Source: Mycolicibacterium rhodesiae NBB3
Lineage (GTDB): Bacteria; Actinomycetota; Actinomycetes; Mycobacteriales; Mycobacteriaceae
Assembly: GCF_000230895.2 (NCBI RefSeq)
Contig: NC_016604.1
Location: 2,604,001-2,668,000, forward strand
Direction of reading: 5' to 3'
DNA length: 64,000 bases
Shown here: in pieces, positions 1-8,023 of the stretch
How the letters are laid out: each line of letters opens with the position of its first letter
Numbering within the stretch: the stretch's first letter is position 1
The notes under the pieces: model-generated
Seen by the model: the letters and a program-made list of their open reading frames with translations, nothing else
Database searches by the model: none
What the model was told of the DNA's origin: nothing
Program-made: the position numbers and the translations under genes

Positions 1-768
1 GCGCAGCATCGGCAGTAACTGCGGCAAAACGGTACGCAGCGAACGCTTCTCACCCTGCTGCAAGGCGGAGATGCCGTAGGCGACCAGCCTGCCGCCCGGC
101 CGGAGCAGGCGGTAGGAGCGGGGCAGTGACGCACCACCGATCGCATCGAGCACGATGTCGTACGGCGGTAGGTCCTTCCACCACCCGTCGCGCCGGTAGT
201 CGATGGTGCGGTCCACGCCCATCTCGGTCAGCGCCTTGTGCTTCCCGGGGGACGCGGTGCCGTGGATCTCGACTCCCGCCGGCTTGGCGAGCTGGATCGC
301 GGCGATACCGACGCCGCCCGCCGCCGCATGGATGAGGACGCGTTCACCCGACCGAAGCGATCCGTACCCGTACAGCGCGGCCCACGCGGTGGAGTAGTTG
401 ACCGGCACTGCGGCGCCCTGCTCGAAGGTGAGCGTGTCCGGCAGCGGCACGGTATCGCCGGCATTGACGTTGACGATCTCGGCGTAGCCGCCGAAACGCG
501 TTCCCGCCAAGACTCGTTCATTAATGCGTGAGGTGTCGACGCCGTCGCCCACCGCTTCGATCGTGCCCGCAACTTCGTAACCGACGACGCAAGGTGGTTT
601 CGGAGCCTCGGGATACAGGCCGACACGGGCGAGGTGGTCGGCGAAGTTCACCCCCGCGGCGCGGACCGCGATGCGCACCTGGCCGGCCGCGGGCGGCGGT
701 GGGTCGGGCCGCTGCTGAGCCTTGAGTACCGAAAGATCACCGTGCTTGGTGATGACGACGGCGCGCAC
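1..768 (-). CDS. Quinone oxidoreductase-type dehydrogenase (zinc-binding alcohol dehydrogenase superfamily), C-terminus off the left edge
   Basis: The first 256 codons of a medium-chain dehydrogenase/reductase. An N-terminal GroES-like fold (AAGVNFADHLAR, then a GYEVAGTIEAVG stretch) is followed by a Rossmann domain with HAAAGGVGIAAIQLAK, typical of NAD(P)H:quinone oxidoreductases of the VAT-1/Qor kind, which reduce quinones or enones without catalytic zinc. The GTG start at 768 lies 2 bases after the stop of the hydrolase gene at 771-1556, so it is the third gene of a coupled minus-strand operon. The C-terminal part is outside the window. Family assignment is secure; the substrate cannot be read from sequence. 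Confidence 0.85.
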   Translation of the reverse strand, partial: MRAVVITKHGDLSVLKAQQRPDPPPPAAGQVRIAVRAAGVNFADHLARVGLYPEAPKPPCVVGYEVAGTIEAVGDGVDTSRINERVLAGTRFGGYAEIVNVNAGDTVPLPDTLTFEQGAAVPVNYSTAWAALYGYGSLRSGERVLIHAAAGGVGIAAIQLAKPAGVEIHGTASPGKHKALTEMGVDRTIDYRRDGWWKDLPPYDIVLDAIGGASLPRSYRLLRPGGRLVAYGISALQQGEKRSLRTVLPQLLPMLR

Positions 769-770
769 GG

Positions 771-1556
771 CTACGCGGTCTCTTTTGCGTGGTCGAACAG
801 GCTTGCGTCGTGGGCGCACACCATCAGCAGGTCGGGCTCTTGACGCTGGTACAGCTCGGTGAGGCGAGCGTGGTTGTCCGCCACCTTCTTTCGATCGAAG
901 GCGAGCAGCGGTTCGATGATCTGGATCGGGCGAGGAACCGGCGAGCGTCCGTCCAGGGTGCCTTCAGCGTAGAACGCGTCCCCGCAATGCAGCACCCAGC
1001 GATGCCCCGCGTCGACGGCGATGCACGCGTGGCCTCTGGTATGGCCGGGCAGTGAAATCAGCACGATTCCGGGTGCGATCTCGGTGAGTTCTTTTGCGGC
1101 GGCGAACCCGCGCCATTTCTCGCCGTCGGGGCTGTGCTCGACGATCTTTGGCCCGTGCGCCCACTGGGCGGCCCGGAAGCGGGTCCTCTCCCGGAACGAC
1201 GGATTCCGCACGGCGCCTTCGATTTCTGCGCTCGTGGCATGGATCTGCGCGTCAGGAAAATCGGAGATGCCGCCGATGTGGTCCATATCGAAATGCGTGA
1301 CCACGATGTGGCGTACGTCCTCGCGGGTGAAGCCGAGTTCCTCGATGTGGCGCAGTGCCGTCTCACCTTTCGACAACACGGGATTGAACAGGTGGCGTGT
1401 CGGCCCGACCCGTTTGGGGTCGAGACAGTCTTGCGTGCCGTAACCCGTGTCGACCAGCACGAGCCCGTTGTCTGTCTCGACGAGCAGCACATGACAGACG
1501 ATGACCGGTGTCGTGTACGGCCGCATCGTTCCGCAGTTCAGGTGGTGGACCTTCAC
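771..1556 (-). CDS. MBL-fold metallo-hydrolase, N-acyl homoserine lactonase-like subgroup
   Basis: A 261-residue metallo-beta-lactamase-fold hydrolase. The metal-binding series is visible in order: [10 protein letters not shown] near residue 88, PGHTRGH near 174, HCGDAFY near 190 and a late CAHD near 247. The first motif is HxDxDH rather than the classic HxHxDH, a variant found in part of the lactonase-like branch, so the second metal-site histidine is replaced by aspartate. The GTG start at 1556 overlaps the stop of the upstream SnoaL-like gene in a GTGA, implying translational coupling. Lactone or ester hydrolysis in a small catabolic operon is plausible. Substrate unknown. Confidence 0.85.
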   Translation of the reverse strand: MKVHHLNCGTMRPYTTPVIVCHVLLVETDNGLVLVDTGYGTQDCLDPKRVGPTRHLFNPVLSKGETALRHIEELGFTREDVRHIVVTHFDMDHIGGISDFPDAQIHATSAEIEGAVRNPSFRERTRFRAAQWAHGPKIVEHSPDGEKWRGFAAAKELTEIAPGIVLISLPGHTRGHACIAVDAGHRWVLHCGDAFYAEGTLDGRSPVPRPIQIIEPLLAFDRKKVADNHARLTELYQRQEPDLLMVCAHDASLFDHAKETA

Positions 1557-2008
1557 AGTTCTCCCGTCCCGACCATCGCCAGCAGTTCGCCCCGACCTAT
1601 CTGGGTGACCAGGCTGGCCGAATCGAAGTAGATGCGTTCGTTGACCACTCGATCTCCGTCGAAGTAGAACACCGCGATGATCGGCACCCGGAACGCCTTA
1701 CCCGTCGGCGGCAGGCCGTGGAACTCGCCGAGATTGGTTCCCAGCAGATCGAATTCGACGATAACGGCCTCATCGGCGACGTGGAAGCGGGCGTTGTCAT
1801 GCCGCTGGTCCGGGAAGGCGGTTCGGGTGGTCTGGTAGTACCCCATCACCTCGTCGTCGCCGTCGAAGACCTGGCCGGTGGCCATGATCTCGTAGTGCGG
1901 ATGACCGTTAAAGGTGGCCAGGGTGCGGTCGAACTCTTTGGTCACCTCGGTGTCCATGTGCTCGCGGATGACCGCGAGCCGTCGGTCACGCAGATCGTCT
2001 GTGATCAT
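1553..2008 (-). CDS. SnoaL/NTF2-like polyketide-cyclase-type protein (ester cyclase family)
   Basis: A protein of 151 residues with the small alpha+beta cone fold signature of SnoaL/NTF2-like proteins: an N-terminal helix ([14 protein letters not shown]), a central segment [19 protein letters not shown] and a closing strand ending in [15 protein letters not shown]. Family members act as cyclases, isomerases or ligand-binding proteins on hydrophobic small molecules. I chose the ATG at 2008 because it starts a family-length protein; in-frame codons further upstream add about 50 residues of low-complexity sequence. It is the first gene of the trio with the hydrolase and the quinone oxidoreductase-type protein, so the three probably act on one substrate. 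Confidence 0.78.
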   Translation of the reverse strand: MITDDLRDRRLAVIREHMDTEVTKEFDRTLATFNGHPHYEIMATGQVFDGDDEVMGYYQTTRTAFPDQRHDNARFHVADEAVIVEFDLLGTNLGEFHGLPPTGKAFRVPIIAVFYFDGDRVVNERIYFDSASLVTQIGRGELLAMVGTGEL

Positions 2009-2036
2009 CCGTGAACTGTATGCCGCCCCCGTGGCG

Positions 2037-2558
2037 TCAGACCGCGGATTGCAACGGAGCCCCGAGTTGCTCGTGCCGATGCTGGCGCTCAACCGTTGCC
2101 AGGTAGGCCGCCCACGCGAACGCGGAGCTGGCGAACAGGATGAATCCGCAGAACAGCCACGCATGTTTGATGCCGCGCCTGCGCCCGTCGACGATGGACC
2201 ACACCGGGAAGAGCAGCACGCTCATGATCGTGTAGTCCTGGCTGGCCGAACTGGCCGCCGGGTTGGCGTAGCCCAGCGTGATGAACTCCCACCAGCTGCC
2301 GGGACCCCAGAGGAAGTTGTGTGTGGCGCCGGACGGCGCATATTCGGCGACGTACACGTTGTTGAAGTAGTAGCCCAAGATGACCGACGCAATCCCGGCC
2401 ACCCAATAGAACAACTCCAGCTTGGTGACCTGTGACCCGGACGTGTAGCGCGCGAATACCGCCGGATTCGTCTTGACGATGGCGGCCATCGTCGCGAAGC
2501 CGAGTACGAGGTGAACGATGATCGCAACCATGAGCAGGAGTCTCGACCAGCCCCGCAA
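2037..2558 (-). CDS. Four-helix integral membrane protein, possibly DUF2834-like
   Basis: A 173-residue hydrophobic protein with about four membrane segments: residues 5-27, 49-66, a segment from about 110, and 133-152. The C-terminal half (SVLLFPVWSIVDGRRRG, then a WLFCGFILF segment) resembles DUF2834 proteins, but I hold that weakly. Function unknown. A TTG start at 2558 abuts the TetR operator at 2559-2580. An in-frame ATG at 2531 would give 164 residues and is equally possible; neither has a good ribosome binding site. The gene is divergent from the TetR regulator, and its promoter must overlap the operator, so repression by that TetR is likely. Confidence 0.7.
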   Translation of the reverse strand: MRGWSRLLLMVAIIVHLVLGFATMAAIVKTNPAVFARYTSGSQVTKLELFYWVAGIASVILGYYFNNVYVAEYAPSGATHNFLWGPGSWWEFITLGYANPAASSASQDYTIMSVLLFPVWSIVDGRRRGIKHAWLFCGFILFASSAFAWAAYLATVERQHRHEQLGAPLQSAV

Positions 2559-2580
2559 GTTTTGTCAATATTGACATAAC
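2559..2580. promoter_or_regulatory. TetR operator 1, between the membrane protein and the tetR gene
   Basis: A 22-bp inverted repeat whose core TGTCAATATTGACA (2563-2576) is a perfect palindrome. It matches 20 of 22 positions of a second site at 3198-3219. It sits in the 43-bp divergent gap; a TACGGT at 2585-2590 could be the -10 element of a leaderless tetR transcript starting near 2602. Position and symmetry indicate autoregulation by the TetR protein and control of the divergent membrane protein. Confidence 0.82.
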
Positions 2581-2601
2581 TCCATACGGTATTTTCTCCC
2601 C

Positions 2602-3195
2602 ATGGTCCGGCCCGCACAAACGGCACGAAGTGAGCGCACGCGCGAAGCGTTGCGGCAGGCGGCGGTTGTGCGATTTCTGGCCCAAGGGGTCGAGGAGACG
2701 TCCGCCGAGCAGATCGCGGCCGACGCCGGGGTGTCGCTACGGACGTTCTACCGGCATTTCGCGTCCAAACACGATCTGCTGTTCGCCGATTACGCAGGGC
2801 TGCAGTGGTTCAGGACGGCATTGGCTGCACGCAACCGCGACGAGTCGATCATCGACTCCGTGCACTCGGCGATGATGGCGCGTCCGTACGACGATTGGGC
2901 CGTCGCGCAGACCGCAGCCCTCCGTGCCCAGGAGATCGAACCCGACCGCATCGTGCGGCACATCCGGCAGGTCGAGGCGGACTTCGCAAAGGCCGTCGAG
3001 GAGCACCTCACCGAAGAGCATCCGTCGGCGCCGGGCACCGACGAACGCATGCGCATCGCCGTCACGGCGCGGTGCATCGCGGCGGCGGTCTTCGGCGCGA
3101 TGGAGGTGTGGATGCTCGGCAGCGAACGCTCGCTGCCCGAGTTGTCCCGACTGACCCGGGAGGCACTCGACACGCTGGCCAAGGGGATCAGCTGA
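2602..3195 (+). CDS. TetR/AcrR-family transcriptional repressor
   Basis: A 197-residue regulator. The N-terminal helix-turn-helix is clear: TREALRQAAVVRFLAQG, then EQIAADAGVSLRTFYRHFASKHDLLF (about residues 13-58), the canonical TetR DNA-binding region. The C-terminal helical ligand domain has no recognisable ligand signature. The gene is flanked by two copies of the same 22-bp palindrome (2559-2580 and 3198-3219), so it most likely represses itself, the divergent membrane protein and the downstream flavoprotein at 3245. The ATG at 2602 has no Shine-Dalgarno sequence, consistent with a leaderless mRNA. Confidence 0.92.
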   Translation: MVRPAQTARSERTREALRQAAVVRFLAQGVEETSAEQIAADAGVSLRTFYRHFASKHDLLFADYAGLQWFRTALAARNRDESIIDSVHSAMMARPYDDWAVAQTAALRAQEIEPDRIVRHIRQVEADFAKAVEEHLTEEHPSAPGTDERMRIAVTARCIAAAVFGAMEVWMLGSERSLPELSRLTREALDTLAKGIS

Positions 3196-3197
3196 AA

Positions 3198-3219
3198 GTT
3201 TTGTCATTATTGACAAAAC
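3198..3219. promoter_or_regulatory. TetR operator 2, upstream of the FAD oxidoreductase
   Basis: The 9-bp arms GTTTTGTCA and TGACAAAAC are perfect inverted repeats around TTAT. The 22-bp site differs from operator 1 (2559-2580) at only two positions. It begins 2 bases after the tetR stop and ends 25 bases before the ATG at 3245, a position where repressor binding would cover a promoter of the flavoprotein gene. Confidence 0.82.
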
Positions 3220-3244
3220 ATCTAACGCATGCCAGCCTCAGCGC

Positions 3245-4807
3245 ATGGCAGACTTCGACGCGATCATCGTCGGCGCGGGACACAACGGCTTGACCGCTGC
3301 CGCATTGCTCCAGAAGGCGGGGCTGTCAACGCTCTGCCTCGATTCAAAGCTCTATGCCGGTGGGATGGCCTCCACCGTCGAGCTGTTCGACGGCTTCTCC
3401 TTCGAAATCGCCGGGTCAGTGCAGATTCCGACGTCGGCCGTGGTCAGCCGCGAACTCGGGCTCGACGAGTTGCCCACCGTCGACCTCGACGTGATGTCGG
3501 TGTCCTTGCGCGGCGTCGGCGACGAACCGCTCGTCTACTACACCGACCCGATGAAGCTGATGACGCACATCAACGAGGTGCACGGTGCGGAGGCCGTCAA
3601 CGGAATGGCCGGCCTGATGGCGTGGTGCCAGGCGCCGACGCGGGCGTTGGGCCGGTTCGAGGCGGGCACCCTGCCCAAGACGCTGGACGAGATGTACGCC
3701 TGTGCGACAAGCGAATTCGAGCGGTCATCGATCACCGACCTGCTGTTCGGATCCGTCACAGACGTGATCGATCGTTATCTGCCGGACAAGGAGAAGCACG
3801 GCGCGCTGCGAGGCATGTTGTCGCTGCTCGCGTGCAACACGACCTATCGGGGCCCCGCGACGCCCGGCACCGCTGCGGCGTTGGCATACGGGTTCGCGGT
3901 GCCGGACGAAAACGCCCTGTTGGTCAAGAAGCTGCAGGGCGGTATCGGCGCATTGACCTCGCACCTGTGCGACGTGTTCACCTCGGCGGGCGGCGAGCTG
4001 CGGCTGCGCAGCAAGGTCGAGGAGATCCAAGTCGTCGACGGACGCGTGAGCGGGGTGCGCCTCGAGGACGGTTCGGTCATCACCGCGCCGGTCGTCATTT
4101 CGGGAATTGCACCGGATCTCACGCTGAACCAACTCGTCGCGTCGGGATCGGTGCCCGACGACATCCGTGAGCGGTTCTCCCGCGTGGACCACCACGGCAG
4201 CTATCTGCAGATGCACTTCGCGCTCGACGGCATCCCCGAGTTCGTCGCACCGTACGAGATCCTCAACGACCCTGCGATGCAGTCGAACATCGGAATCTTC
4301 TCCACCCCAGAGGAATTGCAGCGGCAGTGGGAGGACTGCAGACGCGGCATCGTGCCGGCCGACCCCTCCATCGCCCTGCAGATACCGTCGGTGAACGATC
4401 CGGGTCTGGCACCACCGGGTAAACATGCGGCATCGGCGTTCTCGCTGTGGTTCCCGATCGAGGAGTCCGACTCGAGCTACGGGGAGATGAAGGCCGAGAT
4501 GGGTCAGCGCGTGATCGACAAGATCACTCGGCTTGCCCCCAACTTCGAGAGCCTGATCCTCAAGCACACGACCTTCACCCCCAAGCACATGGGCACCATG
4601 TTCGGTGCGCCCGGCGGCGACTACTGCCACGGACTCATCCACCCGGACCAGATCGGCCCGAACCGGCCGGGTCCGAAAGGCTATGTCGATCAACCGATCC
4701 CGATCGACGGTCTATATCTCGCCAGCGCGGGATGCCACGGCGGGCCGGGAATCACTTTCGTCCCGGGTTACAACGCGGCCAAGCAGGCGTTGGCCGACGC
4801 GAAGTAG
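3245..4807 (+). CDS. Phytoene dehydrogenase-like FAD-dependent oxidoreductase (PYROXD2 type)
   Basis: A 520-residue flavoprotein. The N-terminal FAD-binding Rossmann motif DAIIVGAGHNGLTAAALL (residues 5-22) and the C-terminal flavin-contacting segment LYLASAGCHGGPGITFVPGY (about 489-508) are those of the CrtI/phytoene-desaturase-related amine-oxidase superfamily, in the PYROXD2-like branch rather than true carotenoid desaturases. Such enzymes oxidise or isomerise hydrophobic substrates with FAD. No carotenoid genes are nearby. It lies 49 bp after tetR behind its own copy of the operator, so it is probably inducible by the TetR ligand. Natural substrate unknown. Confidence 0.88.
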   Translation: MADFDAIIVGAGHNGLTAAALLQKAGLSTLCLDSKLYAGGMASTVELFDGFSFEIAGSVQIPTSAVVSRELGLDELPTVDLDVMSVSLRGVGDEPLVYYTDPMKLMTHINEVHGAEAVNGMAGLMAWCQAPTRALGRFEAGTLPKTLDEMYACATSEFERSSITDLLFGSVTDVIDRYLPDKEKHGALRGMLSLLACNTTYRGPATPGTAAALAYGFAVPDENALLVKKLQGGIGALTSHLCDVFTSAGGELRLRSKVEEIQVVDGRVSGVRLEDGSVITAPVVISGIAPDLTLNQLVASGSVPDDIRERFSRVDHHGSYLQMHFALDGIPEFVAPYEILNDPAMQSNIGIFSTPEELQRQWEDCRRGIVPADPSIALQIPSVNDPGLAPPGKHAASAFSLWFPIEESDSSYGEMKAEMGQRVIDKITRLAPNFESLILKHTTFTPKHMGTMFGAPGGDYCHGLIHPDQIGPNRPGPKGYVDQPIPIDGLYLASAGCHGGPGITFVPGYNAAKQALADAK

Positions 4808-4822
4808 CGCTCCGACGCCAGC

Positions 4823-6211
4823 CTATGGTCCGCGTTCGCTGTTTCCGCTCTCCTCTTCCGGTGGTCGGAGGAGTCGTTCGGGGCGGTGGTAGAAGTTGAC
4901 GCGGGTTTGTCCGGTGTCGAGGTGTTCAGGTGGGATCCATTCGACGTCGTTGTCGGCGTTGATTCGGGTGGTCCAGCCGTTGGGTCCGACCATGCGATTG
5001 TCCGGCCCACACGCCAGGGCGAGGTCGTCGATGTTGGTCTGCCCGTCATCGGCCCAATCGCACGCCGCGTGATGGACCTGACTGCCATACGCGGGCACGG
5101 TGCAGCCGGGTTTGGTGCAGCCCCCGTCACGGGCAATGAGCATGATCCGCTGCGCTGGCGACGCGACACGACGCCCACGGAACAGGTCCAGCGCCGATCC
5201 GGTGGCCCCGTCGAACACCGCGAGGTAGTGATGAGCATGGGCCGCCATGCGGATCACATCCTTGATCGGGATGATCGTGCCCCCGCCGGTCGTGCCGATA
5301 CCCGCGCGGGATTCGAGATCCTGGAGCGTGGTGCGGATAATGATCGAGGTCGGCAATCCGTTGTGCTGGCCCAGCTCGCCGCTTTCCAGGGTGTTGCGCC
5401 CGACCGCGATGAGCGCGTCGTGTTGGCGTTGGGCCAGGCTGCGCTGATCGCCATCGATCTGTGCTTGTGACGGTGTGCCGCTGATGGAGGGTTCGTCGTC
5501 GTCGGGGTTGCACATTCCTGGTGCGGCCCATTTGGCGAAGATCGCCTCATAGATCGCCCACGCTTCGGGGGTGAAGTATCCCTTGATAGGGACCATGCCG
5601 TCACGGCCCTGTGCGCCGGCGTGCAGACCTCTCCTACGGGCGCGTTCGGTGTCATCGGGTTCGGGGCCGTCCTGATCCAAAAGGAACAGCATGGTCTCGG
5701 CGGCCTTCCCGAGCTCTTTGGGGCCGACCCCTGCGGCGAGGCGCACCAGATCGCGCTCGATCTGCTCCCGCGTCACCGTATCGACGAAACCGGGCAGCCG
5801 GCTCATGGCGTCGCGGACCTTCTCCACATGTTCGCCGTTGATCAACCCCGCGGCTTGGGCCGCTGCGGTGGCTGTCAGCAACGGTTCCAACGGTTCCCCG
5901 GTCAGCGCGCGCCGCGGCCCGAGTACCTCGGCTTCGGTCAACCGGCGACTCGCTTCAGTGGGCGAGATGCGCCACCGGATCGCCAGCACCTGCCGCCACG
6001 ACTTGGCGCCCAATTCTTTGGGCGTCGTCTCTGCGGTCAACCGGGCCGGGGCGCGATGCCACTGCACCGGCAACTGACAGGACAACGTCTCCAGCTCATC
6101 GAGCACACCCAACAGTTCGCGATGGGTCAGGGTCTCCAGGTCGCAGGCGGCCAGCGACTCATGCGCGGCGCGCAGTGCGGCCATCGCCACCTGCGCCGGA
6201 GTCGCCAACAT
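4823..6211 (-). CDS. DUF222/HNH endonuclease-domain protein of the 13E12 family
   Basis: A protein of 462 residues from ATG 6211. The N-terminal two thirds match the DUF222 helical domain of mycobacterial 13E12 repeat proteins (for example ISPTEASRRLTEAEVLGPRR). The C-terminus carries an HNH nuclease motif: GGCTKPGCTVPAYGSQVHH, then ADDGQTNIDDLALAC and NRMVG, with the two cysteines and paired histidines expected for the zinc/metal finger. An upstream in-frame start at 6292 is possible, but it would place the LexA box (6215-6230) inside the gene; ATG 6211 sits 3 bases after that box. These genes occur as scattered multicopy families; the native role is unknown, though DNA-damage inducibility fits a mobile or repair-linked nuclease. 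Confidence 0.88.
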   Translation of the reverse strand: MLATPAQVAMAALRAAHESLAACDLETLTHRELLGVLDELETLSCQLPVQWHRAPARLTAETTPKELGAKSWRQVLAIRWRISPTEASRRLTEAEVLGPRRALTGEPLEPLLTATAAAQAAGLINGEHVEKVRDAMSRLPGFVDTVTREQIERDLVRLAAGVGPKELGKAAETMLFLLDQDGPEPDDTERARRRGLHAGAQGRDGMVPIKGYFTPEAWAIYEAIFAKWAAPGMCNPDDDEPSISGTPSQAQIDGDQRSLAQRQHDALIAVGRNTLESGELGQHNGLPTSIIIRTTLQDLESRAGIGTTGGGTIIPIKDVIRMAAHAHHYLAVFDGATGSALDLFRGRRVASPAQRIMLIARDGGCTKPGCTVPAYGSQVHHAACDWADDGQTNIDDLALACGPDNRMVGPNGWTTRINADNDVEWIPPEHLDTGQTRVNFYHRPERLLRPPEEESGNSERGP

Positions 6212-6214
6212 GAT

Positions 6215-6230
6215 TCGAACATACATTCGA
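6215..6230 (-). promoter_or_regulatory. LexA (SOS) box
   Basis: The sequence on the minus strand is TCGAATGTATGTTCGA, one base from the mycobacterial SOS consensus TCGAAC-N4-GTTCGA. It ends 3 bases upstream of the ATG at 6211 of the HNH gene. SOS boxes upstream of several 13E12-family genes are known in M. tuberculosis as I recall, so function here is likely. The tight spacing implies a leaderless or very short-leader transcript that LexA would block. Confidence 0.85.
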
Positions 6231-6357
6231 CCACCGACAAGCTCGTTCGCCAATGAGACAAATGGAGGCAAAGTGAAACTAAAGTGGCGCAAGGGGTTTG
6301 GCCTGGGTCGGAAACGTGCCTCGTTTCGATCCGACGCGTGTGGGCATCCAAGCCGGC

Positions 6358-7338
6358 ATGGGACTCACCGTCGCTGTCACCGGCCCGACAGGCGAAATCG
6401 GGATCTCGGCCGTCACCGCGCTGGACCGTGATCCCGTCGTCGATCGGATCATCGGGATGGCCCGCCGCCCGTTCGACCCCGCCGGCCAGGGCTGGGCGAA
6501 GGTCGAGTATCGGCAGGGCGACATCACCGACCGAGCCGCGGTCGACGGTCTGGTTGCAGAGGCCGACGTCGTCGTGCATCTGGCCTTCATCATCATGGGT
6601 ACGCGCGAAGAGAGCGCGCGCGTCAACCTCGCAGGGACCCGAAACGTGTTCGAGGCGACGGTGGCTGCGCAAAGGCCGCGGCGCTTGGTCTATACCTCCT
6701 CGGTGGCCGCCTACGGCTATCACTCTGACAACCCGACGCCGATCACCGAGGACGTCCCGCCGCGTGGTTCACCCGAGCATTACTACTCCGAACAGAAGGC
6801 CGCGTGTGAGAAGGCACTGCAGGAGATAGTCGACGGGTCCGACCTCGAGGTGTATGTGCTGCGGCCGTGCATCGTCGCCGGGCCGAAGGCACCCGCGCTG
6901 GCCGAGGTCATGCCGTGGAACCACCTGCCCGGTCCCGTCAAGCGGGTCACGCAGATGCTGCCTCTGCTGAAGCCGCCGCTGCCCGATCCTGGAATCCCTA
7001 TGCAACTCGTACATCACGATGACGTCGCTTCTGCGATCGCGCTGGCCGCGACGACTTCCGCCCCGGCGGGCGCCTACAACCTTGCCGGCGATGGGGTGGT
7101 GTCGATATCGGAGGTGGCGACCGAACTCGGCGCTCGCCCCGTTCGCGTGCCCAAGGTCGCGGCCACCGCGGCGTCAGGGCTGATGGCCCGGCTTCCGTTC
7201 ATTCCGTCGTCCCTGGAATGGCTGCACGCCAGCCGCACCTCGGTCGTGATGGACACGACCAAGGCGAAGACCCAGCTGGGGTGGACACCGAAATACACTG
7301 GCGCCGAGACGTTGTCGGCGCTCGGACGGTCGCTCTAG
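6358..7338 (+). CDS. NAD-dependent epimerase/dehydratase (extended SDR)
   Basis: A 326-residue extended short-chain dehydrogenase/reductase. The cofactor-binding motif TGPTGEIG lies at residues 8-15, DVVVHLAF follows near 76, and the catalytic YxxxK is YSEQK near 143. The C-terminal variable half indicates the NDP-sugar epimerase/3-beta-HSD-like branch. I chose the ATG at 6358 because it places the Rossmann strand at the N-terminus; the GTG-type codon at 6298 would add 20 residues of unstructured sequence. The gene is divergent from the HNH gene. Substrate undetermined. Confidence 0.87.
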   Translation: MGLTVAVTGPTGEIGISAVTALDRDPVVDRIIGMARRPFDPAGQGWAKVEYRQGDITDRAAVDGLVAEADVVVHLAFIIMGTREESARVNLAGTRNVFEATVAAQRPRRLVYTSSVAAYGYHSDNPTPITEDVPPRGSPEHYYSEQKAACEKALQEIVDGSDLEVYVLRPCIVAGPKAPALAEVMPWNHLPGPVKRVTQMLPLLKPPLPDPGIPMQLVHHDDVASAIALAATTSAPAGAYNLAGDGVVSISEVATELGARPVRVPKVAATAASGLMARLPFIPSSLEWLHASRTSVVMDTTKAKTQLGWTPKYTGAETLSALGRSL

Positions 7339-7339
7339 C

Positions 7340-7507
7340 TCACTGCGTGCGGTCACCGGTGTCGGCCGGCCCGCTGGGTGTGGCGCCACCCTCATCGGAC
7401 CAGTCGACACCCTCGCCACCTCGGGCCGGGTCACTCTCCACGTCATCGTCCGCCTGGCCGGAGCCGATGTCGGTTTCAGCGGTATCGGGATTGTCCTTCT
7501 TCGTCAT
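7340..7507 (-). CDS. Small acidic protein of 55 residues, unknown function
   Basis: The frame begins MTKKDNPDTAETDIGSGQAD and continues as a highly acidic, Gly/Pro-rich chain without predicted membrane segments, ending 1 base from the epimerase stop in a convergent arrangement. It follows the UBP zinc-finger gene by 19 bp on the same strand, suggesting a two-gene unit. Start choice rests on the only ATG giving an acidic, compact product. I do not recognise a family; it reads like an intrinsically disordered mini-protein and could be non-coding. Confidence 0.5.
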   Translation of the reverse strand: MTKKDNPDTAETDIGSGQADDDVESDPARGGEGVDWSDEGGATPSGPADTGDRTQ

Positions 7508-7526
7508 GCCGGGCGGATACCCAACT

Positions 7527-7880
7527 TCACTCGGGTCGACTCCGAAGCTGGGCCATCCAGTCTTTGGGAACGCGACCGCGGGGACCGGGAACAGTCTCGT
7601 CCTCAGGGCGGCTTTCCGGCGCCGCGAGTTCCGGTCCGTCGTAGTAGGAGTTGGTGTCGTAGTTCCAGAACCAGTCCTCACCCGGTTCGAACGACCGGAT
7701 GATGGGATGGCCCGCGTCCCGCCAGTGCGCCGACGCGTGGCGGGCCAGAGAGTCGTCACAGCAACCGATGTGACCGCACGCGGCGCAGCGACGGAGGTGC
7801 ACCCACCACCCGCCGACCGCATTGCATTCCACGCACCCGGTCCCGCTCGGCGGGACTGTCGGATCGATGACGTCACTCAT
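7527..7880 (-). CDS. UBP-type zinc-finger domain protein
   Basis: A 117-residue protein. Cysteines 16, 19, 32, 35 and 40 and histidines 48, 52 and 58 are spaced as in the ZnF-UBP fold (CVEC, CAACGHIGCC, then RHASAHWRDAGHPIIRS), followed by the aromatic segment EDWFWNY. In eukaryotes this fold binds the free C-terminal Gly-Gly of ubiquitin. Bacterial stand-alone versions are common in actinobacteria, where their partner is not established. The ATG at 7880 is chosen because the domain starts 15 residues later; upstream in-frame codons encode arginine-rich sequence unlike the family. The gene is divergent from the mce operon. Confidence 0.85.
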   Translation of the reverse strand: MSDVIDPTVPPSGTGCVECNAVGGWWVHLRRCAACGHIGCCDDSLARHASAHWRDAGHPIIRSFEPGEDWFWNYDTNSYYDGPELAAPESRPEDETVPGPRGRVPKDWMAQLRSRPE

Positions 7881-7982
7881 AAGCGATGAGCCTACCGATT
7901 TCACCGCCATGCGCCGACAATGCTTAAACTCACCGCGATCCGATCTTGATGAGCGAAACCAAATGCGTTGAGGCAGCCTGCG

Positions 7983-7995
7983 AATTACCGTAATT
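7983..7995. promoter_or_regulatory. Candidate operator palindrome upstream of the mce promoter
   Basis: AATTAC-C-GTAATT is a perfect 6-bp-arm inverted repeat centred about 35 bp upstream of the -35 box of the mce promoter, in the 183-bp gap between the zinc-finger gene and yrbEA. mce operons are often controlled by GntR- or TetR-type repressors; no such gene is adjacent here, so the cognate regulator is unknown. Confidence 0.4.
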
Positions 7996-8023
7996 GACGG
8001 CATTGTTCGTCGACTAGCACGCG

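Noticed and set aside
6224-6292. Upstream starts for the HNH gene (6226 or 6292)
   Set aside because: Both would place the LexA box within or overlapping the coding region; 6211 fits better, though not proven.
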